38,631 bases of DNA from Clostridiaceae bacterium (GTDB lineage Bacteria > Bacillota > Clostridia > Oscillospirales > Acutalibacteraceae). A program made the translations under genes and the position numbers. The notes beneath the pieces are model-generated. The model was not told where the DNA came from. It made no database searches and saw nothing but the letters and a program-made list of their open reading frames with translations. The DNA is taken from positions 1-38,631 of the forward strand of contig CAJGCX010000002.1 in NCBI GenBank assembly GCA_904501895.1, read 5' to 3'. Positions 33,431 through 38,631 of the stretch are shown piece after piece; position 1 is the stretch's first letter, and each line of letters begins with the position of its first letter.

Positions 33431-34760
33431 GGTTTTAAGGACAATTGAAGCTTGTCAGATGCTGCAGGGATGTCAGACTTTAGGTATCGGACTTTCCGGT
33501 GGTGCTGATTCTGTTTGTCTTGCTCATATTCTGTCACAAAATAAAGAGAGGTTAGGACTTAAAACACTTAAAGGAATTCACATTCATCACGGTATCCGTG
33601 GTGAAGAGGCTGACCGTGACCTTGAATTTTCACGTAAATTTTGCGAAAAGCTTGGAATTGAGTTTGTTTATTATTATATAAATGTCCCTGAAGAAGCTGA
33701 AGAAACAGGTGAGAGTATAGAGGAATGTGCAAGACGACTACGTTATGCTTGCTTTGAAAAATCAGGCTGTGAAAAGGTTGCAACTGCACACAATCTTAAC
33801 GATAATATTGAAACCTTTGTTTTCAATTTAACTCGTGGTGCTTCACTTTCTGGACTTTGTGGTATTCCTTATACAAGAGATATTTACATAAGACCTCTCC
33901 TTGATTCCTCAAGAGCAGAAATTGAACAATATATTAAGGATAATCAACTTGAATTTGTCACCGACAGTACGAATTTAAGTGATGATTATACAAGAAATAA
34001 GATTCGTCACAATATTTTGCCGTTGCTTTTTGAAATGAATCCTTCATTTGATAAATCATTTTCAAAATGTCTTGAATCATTGAAGGCTTCAAAGGATTTT
34101 ATTAACGAAAATGCAGAAAATCTTCTTGCAAAATCAAGATGTGACGGATACTATGATTGCAATGTATTTGCTCATTGTCACGAGGCACTCAAATATCAGG
34201 TTGTTTCCCTTATTTTAAAGGAAAACAATGTAAAGGATATAGGCCGAGAGCACCTGAAAGCTATTTTCAGCATTATTGAAAATGGTGGAAGTGTAAGTGT
34301 CGGTGGCAATATCAAAGTTAATGTTGAAAGAAAAAGATTGTTTTTTGGTGAAATTCAGAAAACAGAATATTTTGAAATTCCATTTAACATTAATGAAAAT
34401 TTCGTTTCAACACCAATTGGTGAATATGAAATTGAAATTATCAATAAAAAAGATTTACAAATCGTTAATAAACAAGATATAAATTGTTATATAGATTATG
34501 ATAAAATATCAGCTGATGTGATTTTAAGAAATCGTCGTGACGGTGATGAATATCAATTACCAAACAGACCGACAAAATCATTTAAAAAGCTTTTTAACGA
34601 AAATAAAATTCCTGTTTTAGAAAGAGACAGAATGTTGATATTGTCAGATAATAATGATATAATATGGACTGAATTTTTTGGCGTATCAAAAAAATGTAAA
34701 GTAGACGATAATACAAAAAATATCGTTAAAATATCAAAGGTGGGGGAAACTAATGATTAA
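33420..34760 (+). CDS. tilS: tRNA(Ile)-lysidine synthetase TilS
   Basis: 446 residues; converts C34 of the minor tRNA-Ile CAU to lysidine so it reads AUA. The PP-loop SGGADS (26-31) binds ATP, HIHHGIRGEEADRD and TAHNLNDNIETF are the following conserved segments, and a C-terminal substrate-recognition domain (about 370-440) contains LRNRRDGDEYQLP. GAAAGGA in the dnaB 3' end serves as ribosome binding site. The gene overlaps dnaB by 11 bases and hpt by eight. Confidence 0.94.
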   Translation: MTDKVLRTIEACQMLQGCQTLGIGLSGGADSVCLAHILSQNKERLGLKTLKGIHIHHGIRGEEADRDLEFSRKFCEKLGIEFVYYYINVPEEAEETGESIEECARRLRYACFEKSGCEKVATAHNLNDNIETFVFNLTRGASLSGLCGIPYTRDIYIRPLLDSSRAEIEQYIKDNQLEFVTDSTNLSDDYTRNKIRHNILPLLFEMNPSFDKSFSKCLESLKASKDFINENAENLLAKSRCDGYYDCNVFAHCHEALKYQVVSLILKENNVKDIGREHLKAIFSIIENGGSVSVGGNIKVNVERKRLFFGEIQKTEYFEIPFNINENFVSTPIGEYEIEIINKKDLQIVNKQDINCYIDYDKISADVILRNRRDGDEYQLPNRPTKSFKKLFNENKIPVLERDRMLILSDNNDIIWTEFFGVSKKCKVDDNTKNIVKISKVGETND

Positions 34761-35292
34761 TGATATCGAAAAGGTTCTTTTGTCAGAGGAAGAATTAAAG
34801 AAAATAGTTGAAAGACTCGGTGCTGAAATCACAAAGGATTACGAGGGTAAAAAGCTTGTGCTTGTAAGCGTACTTAAAGGTTCAGTTGTATTTATGGCTG
34901 ACCTTATGCGTGAAATTAAAGTTCCTTGTACAATCGACTTTATGGCTGTTTCAAGTTATGGTTCAGGCACAAAAACATCAGGTGTCGTAAAAATTATCAA
35001 GGACCTTGACACAGATGTTGTTGAGGGTGCTGATTTACTTATTGTTGAGGATATTCTTGACAGTGGTGTTACATTAGAGTATTTGATTAAAGTTTTATCC
35101 GCAAGAAATCCCAATAGCATTAAAATTTGTACTTTGCTTGATAAACCTGAAAGAAGAAAGGCAAAAGTTTATGCTGATTATTCAGGTGCACAGATTCCCG
35201 ATGCCTTTGTTGTAGGCTATGGATTGGATTTTAATGAAAAATACAGAAATTTACCGTTTGTAGGTGCGTTAAAGCCTGCAGTATATGAATAA
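34753..35292 (+). CDS. hpt: Hypoxanthine phosphoribosyltransferase
   Basis: 179 residues; salvages hypoxanthine (and guanine) to the nucleotide using PRPP. The PRPP motif LIVEDILDSGVTLEYL includes Glu99 and Asp100; LKGSVVFMADLMREI forms the flexible-loop side, and FVVGYGLDFNEKYRNLPFVG the base-binding C-terminus. GGTGGGGG precedes the ATG. It lies between tilS and ftsH with eight-base overlaps on each side, the usual Firmicute tilS-hpt-ftsH cluster. Confidence 0.96.
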   Translation: MINDIEKVLLSEEELKKIVERLGAEITKDYEGKKLVLVSVLKGSVVFMADLMREIKVPCTIDFMAVSSYGSGTKTSGVVKIIKDLDTDVVEGADLLIVEDILDSGVTLEYLIKVLSARNPNSIKICTLLDKPERRKAKVYADYSGAQIPDAFVVGYGLDFNEKYRNLPFVGALKPAVYE

Positions 35293-37240
35293 TCCACAGG
35301 AGAGTGATAAAAACTTGAAGAAATTAAACTGGAAAGCGGTTATTCCGTATATACTTATACCTGTTCTCTTTATTGGTGTAATGTTTATGTATATGGAAAC
35401 TGAGGCAGATAACAAAGAATATAAATATTATGAAATTGTTGAGCTTTTCGATAGTCAGAAGGTTGAAGAGGTTGATTTGAATTTCAACAGTGGTGTACTT
35501 GAATTTAAGCTCAAGGATGACGATAAGGTATATAAATACACTGTGCCTGATGTTAACCTTTTCTTAAATGATGTTCATGAGGGCTTAAGAGAGTACAATA
35601 AGGCAAATCCTGACAAGCCTGTTGAGTTTAACTATGAGGCAGGAAAATCAAATTCATGGATTATTAGTGTGTTGCCATCACTTCTTTTATCACTTGGCTT
35701 TGTTGTTCTTATGATTGTAATGTTCAAGAAGATGAACAGCTCAATTTCAAGTGAGAATAATCGTGCAATGAGCTTTGGTAAAGCACGTATCAAACGAGCA
35801 GATGAGCAGACTAAAAAGGTAACATTTAAGGATGTTGCCGGTGCTGACGAGGAAAAAGAAGAACTTACTGAAATTGTTGAGTTCTTAAAAAATCCTAATG
35901 AATTTTCAAAGCTTGGTGCAAGAATTCCAAAGGGTGTTCTTCTTGTTGGCCCTCCGGGTACAGGTAAAACTCTCCTTGCAAAAGCAGTAGCAGGTGAGGC
36001 TGATGCACCATTTTTCTCAATTTCAGGCTCTGACTTTGTTGAAATGTATGTTGGTGTTGGTGCTTCCCGTGTTCGTGACCTTTTCAAAGAAGCAAAGAAG
36101 AGTCAGCCATCAATTATCTTCATTGACGAAATTGACGCCGTTGGTCGTCATCGTGGTGCAGGTATGGGCGGTGGCCACGACGAGCGTGAGCAGACACTTA
36201 ACCAGTTACTTGTTGAAATGGACGGCTTCGGTGCAAACGAAGGTGTAATCGTTATTGCTGCAACAAACAGACCTGATATTCTTGACCCTGCTTTGCTTCG
36301 ACCAGGTCGTTTTGACAGACAGGTGACAGTTGGTTATCCTGATGTTAAGGGCAGAGAAGAAATTCTCAGAGTCCACGCAAGAAATAAGCCATTAGCTCCT
36401 GACGTTGACCTTCATCAGATTGCTGCAACAACAGTTGGATTTACAGGTGCTGACCTTGAAAATCTTCTTAATGAAGCATCACTTCTTGCAGCAAAGCGTA
36501 AGAAGTTAGCTATCACAATGGACGAGGTTGAAGAGGCAACAATGAAGGTTGTTGTAGGTAGTGAAAAGAAATCCCGTAAGATTTCAGAAAAGGATAAGAA
36601 AATTACTGCTTATCATGAGGCAGGTCATGCAATTTCATCATATTACCTTGAAAATCAGGACCCTGTTACTCATATTTCAATCGTTCCTCGTGGAATGGCA
36701 GCAGGATTCACTCTTTACACTCCTGACCAGGATAAAACACATATGATGAAGTCAAGAATGCTTGATGATATCGTTTCACTCCTTGGTGGTCGTGTTGCAG
36801 AACAGGTTATTTTCGGCGATATTTCAACAGGTGCTTCAAACGACATTCAGCGTGCAACTGAAATCGCAAGAAATATGATTACAAAATACGGTATGAGTGA
36901 AAAGCTTGGACCTATTGCGTTTGGCTCTGATAATGACGAGGTTTTCCTTGGTAAAACATACAACCATACAAGAAATTATTCAGAGAATATTGCAGCTGCA
37001 ATTGACGAAGAGGTTGAAGCAATTATCAACAATGCTTACAAGAGAACTGAAACAATTCTCACAGAGCATATTGACCAGCTTCACGCTGTTTCTGAAGTTC
37101 TTGTACGTCTTGAAAAAATTGACAGGGAGCAGTTTGAATCTCTTATGTCAACAGGTAAATTACCTGAAGAAAATGTTGAGGAAACAGTTGAAAATACTGA
37201 AGAAATCACAGAAACAACTGAAAACACAGACAATGTATAA
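35285..37240 (+). CDS. ftsH: ATP-dependent zinc metalloprotease FtsH
   Basis: A 651-residue membrane-anchored AAA+ protease for membrane and regulatory proteins. There are two helices (about 16-35 and 118-140) around an extracytoplasmic domain of about 80 residues. The AAA module has Walker A GPPGTGKT (222-229), Walker B IIFIDEIDAVG, and the second region of homology LDPALLRPGRFDRQ. The zinc site HEAGH begins at His444. The tail is acidic and Thr/Glu-rich. The ATG at 35285 spans the hpt stop (ATGAATAA); TTG 35315 with AGGAGAG upstream is an alternative that would remove ten residues. A strong terminator follows. Confidence 0.96.
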   Translation: MNNPQESDKNLKKLNWKAVIPYILIPVLFIGVMFMYMETEADNKEYKYYEIVELFDSQKVEEVDLNFNSGVLEFKLKDDDKVYKYTVPDVNLFLNDVHEGLREYNKANPDKPVEFNYEAGKSNSWIISVLPSLLLSLGFVVLMIVMFKKMNSSISSENNRAMSFGKARIKRADEQTKKVTFKDVAGADEEKEELTEIVEFLKNPNEFSKLGARIPKGVLLVGPPGTGKTLLAKAVAGEADAPFFSISGSDFVEMYVGVGASRVRDLFKEAKKSQPSIIFIDEIDAVGRHRGAGMGGGHDEREQTLNQLLVEMDGFGANEGVIVIAATNRPDILDPALLRPGRFDRQVTVGYPDVKGREEILRVHARNKPLAPDVDLHQIAATTVGFTGADLENLLNEASLLAAKRKKLAITMDEVEEATMKVVVGSEKKSRKISEKDKKITAYHEAGHAISSYYLENQDPVTHISIVPRGMAAGFTLYTPDQDKTHMMKSRMLDDIVSLLGGRVAEQVIFGDISTGASNDIQRATEIARNMITKYGMSEKLGPIAFGSDNDEVFLGKTYNHTRNYSENIAAAIDEEVEAIINNAYKRTETILTEHIDQLHAVSEVLVRLEKIDREQFESLMSTGKLPEENVEETVENTEEITETTENTDNV

Positions 37241-37257
37241 TATTGCATAATAAAAAG

Positions 37258-37291
37258 AAGCAACAGAACACAAAATCTGTTGCTTTTTTTG
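37258..37291 (+). terminator. Intrinsic terminator after ftsH
   Basis: AAGCAACAGA (37258-37267) pairs perfectly with TCTGTTGCTT (37276-37285) around ACACAAAA, and a T run follows. It ends the operon that begins at 27583. Confidence 0.9.
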
Positions 37292-37302
37292 TTGTTTTTC
37301 GG

Positions 37303-37331
37303 TTGCTTTTTTATTGTATTTGTTATACAAT
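37303..37331 (+). promoter_or_regulatory. Probable ilvB promoter
   Basis: TTGCTT (37303-37308) and TACAAT (37326-37331) lie 17 bases apart. The -10 region overlaps a small inverted repeat TTGTAT/ATACAA (37314-37330) that could be an operator. The leader of about 55 bases is too short for a T-box or a leader-peptide attenuator. Confidence 0.5.
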
Positions 37332-37390
37332 ATATACTAATATTTTTATGTGTGGAAGTATATATCATTAGCAAATTGGAGTGAAAGAAA

Positions 37391-38631
37391 ATGAAACTCA
37401 ACGGTTCTGAAATTTTAACTGAAGTTTTAATTGAGCAGGGTGTTGACACTGTATTCGGTTATCCGGGTGGTGCTGTTCTTAACATCTATGACGCTCTCTA
37501 TAAATATAGTGATAAGATTAAGCATATTTTGTCTGCACATGAGCAGGGCGCTTCACACGCTGCTGACGGATATGCAAGAGCAACTGGTAAAACAGGCGTT
37601 TGTATCGCAACAAGTGGTCCTGGTGCTACTAACCTTGTAACAGGTATTGCAACTGCTTATATGGATAGTGTTCCTATGGTTGTAATCACAGGTAACGTTG
37701 GTAAGGGTCTTATCGGTCGTGATGCATTCCAGGAGGTTTATATCACAGGTATTACAATGCCTATTACAAAGCACAACTTTATGGTGCAGGATGTAAATGA
37801 ACTTGCTGATACTATCCGTGAAGCATTCCGCATTGCAAACACAGGTAGAAAAGGTCCTGTTCTTATTGATATTACAAAGGATGTTACTGCAGCAGTTACT
37901 GAATTTGAAAATAAGCCTAAGATTGAAATCGCTGATGATACAGTTGTTGATATGGACGAGCTTAAGAAGATTGCTGATGTTATCAATAACGCTAAGAAGC
38001 CTGTTGTAATGTTCGGTGGTGGTGTTGTTTCATCAAATGCATCTGAAGAAGCACTTCAGCTTGTTGAAAAGGCAAATATCCCTTCTTGTCATACTCTTAT
38101 GGCAGCAGGGGTTATCGGTTATAATAACCCACTTAACCTTGGACTTCTCGGTATGCACGGTAGTTATACAACAAATAAGGCTGCTGATGAGGCAGATGTT
38201 CTTATTGCAGTTGGTACTCGTTTCTCTGACCGTGTTGCACTTGATACAAACGAATTCGCAAAGAAGGCAACTATCATTCAGATTGATATCGACCTTAGTG
38301 AAATCAACAAAAACGTCTCGGTTGACCACTATGTAATCGGTGACGTTAAAAAGGTTCTCGAAGCACTTTTACCTCTCGTTGAAAAGCAGGAGAGAAGAGA
38401 ATGGATTAAAATGCTTGAGGTTTATAAGGATGTTGACTATAAGCCACAGGATGACGACTCACAGATTCTCCCACATCAGTTAATCGGTGCAATCTGCGAT
38501 ATGGCAGGGGAGGATACAGTAGTTGTAACTGACGTTGGTCAGCATCAGATGTGGGCTGCACAGTATGTTCACCATATTAACCCAAGAGGCTTCCTTACAA
38601 GTGGTGGTCTTGGTACAATGGGTTACGGTTA
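37391..38631 (+). CDS. ilvB: Acetolactate synthase large subunit (partial, cut by window end)
   Basis: The first 413 codons of a thiamine-diphosphate enzyme that makes acetolactate/acetohydroxybutyrate for valine, leucine and isoleucine. Visible are FGYPGGAVLNIYDAL, the cofactor-activating Glu51 in AHEQGASHAADGYAR, SGPGATNLVTGIATAYMDS and, at the window edge, DVGQHQMWAAQ, in the ThDP-binding domain. The MKLNGSEIL start and the lack of a signal suggest the biosynthetic enzyme. GGAGTG lies eight bases before ATG 37391. The C-terminus is outside the window, and no regulatory subunit gene can be seen. Confidence 0.95.
   Translation, partial: MKLNGSEILTEVLIEQGVDTVFGYPGGAVLNIYDALYKYSDKIKHILSAHEQGASHAADGYARATGKTGVCIATSGPGATNLVTGIATAYMDSVPMVVITGNVGKGLIGRDAFQEVYITGITMPITKHNFMVQDVNELADTIREAFRIANTGRKGPVLIDITKDVTAAVTEFENKPKIEIADDTVVDMDELKKIADVINNAKKPVVMFGGGVVSSNASEEALQLVEKANIPSCHTLMAAGVIGYNNPLNLGLLGMHGSYTTNKAADEADVLIAVGTRFSDRVALDTNEFAKKATIIQIDIDLSEINKNVSVDHYVIGDVKKVLEALLPLVEKQERREWIKMLEVYKDVDYKPQDDDSQILPHQLIGAICDMAGEDTVVVTDVGQHQMWAAQYVHHINPRGFLTSGGLGTMGYG

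Noticed and set aside
37241..37390. T-box or leader-peptide attenuator before ilvB
   Set aside because: After the ftsH terminator only about 55 bases of leader remain, with no antiterminator or run of Leu/Ile/Val codons.

Overview
The window looks like ordinary chromosome from a low-GC, Gram-positive anaerobe of the Clostridia, most likely an Oscillospiraceae/Ruminococcaceae-type gut bacterium. This rests on the AT-rich coding style, the TTG and GTG starts behind GGAG-type ribosome binding sites, and gene orders typical of Firmicutes: ruvCAB, ecfA1-ecfA2-ecfT-truA, gdpP-rplI-dnaB and tilS-hpt-ftsH. I see no tRNA or rRNA gene, insertion sequence, prophage or CRISPR array. Nearly all genes are on the plus strand; the exceptions are a sugar symporter and rnhA (25389-27483).

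Region 1 (1-5690): two stacked terminators close the preceding unit. A consensus-like promoter then drives three genes: a C_GCAxxG_C_C redox protein, a clan GH-D (GH36-like) glycosidase with a C-terminal lectin-like domain, and a GH31 glycosidase. Neither enzyme has a signal peptide, so they probably act on imported oligosaccharides. Region 2 (5691-6172) is non-coding and full of palindromes: a 14-bp perfect hairpin, a GGGCGGAT-type repeat, and a cluster of small hairpins with GCGATAT motifs.

Region 3 (6115-18790) is a long co-directional housekeeping run: ruvC, ruvA, ruvB (Holliday junctions), glmM (cell-wall precursor), a methyltransferase, the ECF transporter energizing module, truA, a DUF5711-like membrane protein, a CvpA-family protein, pgsA (phospholipid) and a ClpE-like unfoldase with an N-terminal zinc finger. 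Region 4 (18791-19230) holds a compact unit of promoter, ribosome binding site, 42-codon ORF and terminator, followed by the carA promoter.

Region 5 (19231-25332) has carA and carB, a DUF2974 lipase-like protein, and queT behind a folded leader that looks like a preQ1 riboswitch. The CarA protein has lost the complete glutaminase active site, so the carbamoyl-phosphate synthase it forms probably uses free ammonia. QueT is a substrate-binding ECF component that could use the EcfA1A2T module of region 3. Region 6 (25340-27483, minus strand) has a GPH-family symporter and RNase HI.

Region 7 (27583-37285) is a second long operon: RNase J with a lysine-rich N-terminal extension, the c-di-AMP phosphodiesterase GdpP, ribosomal protein L9, DnaB helicase, TilS, Hpt and FtsH, ending in a strong terminator. 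Region 8 (37303-38631) is the start of ilvB, cut by the window edge.

The most notable observations are the glutaminase-dead CarA, the orphan 42-codon transcription unit before it, and the pseudoknot-capable queT leader.
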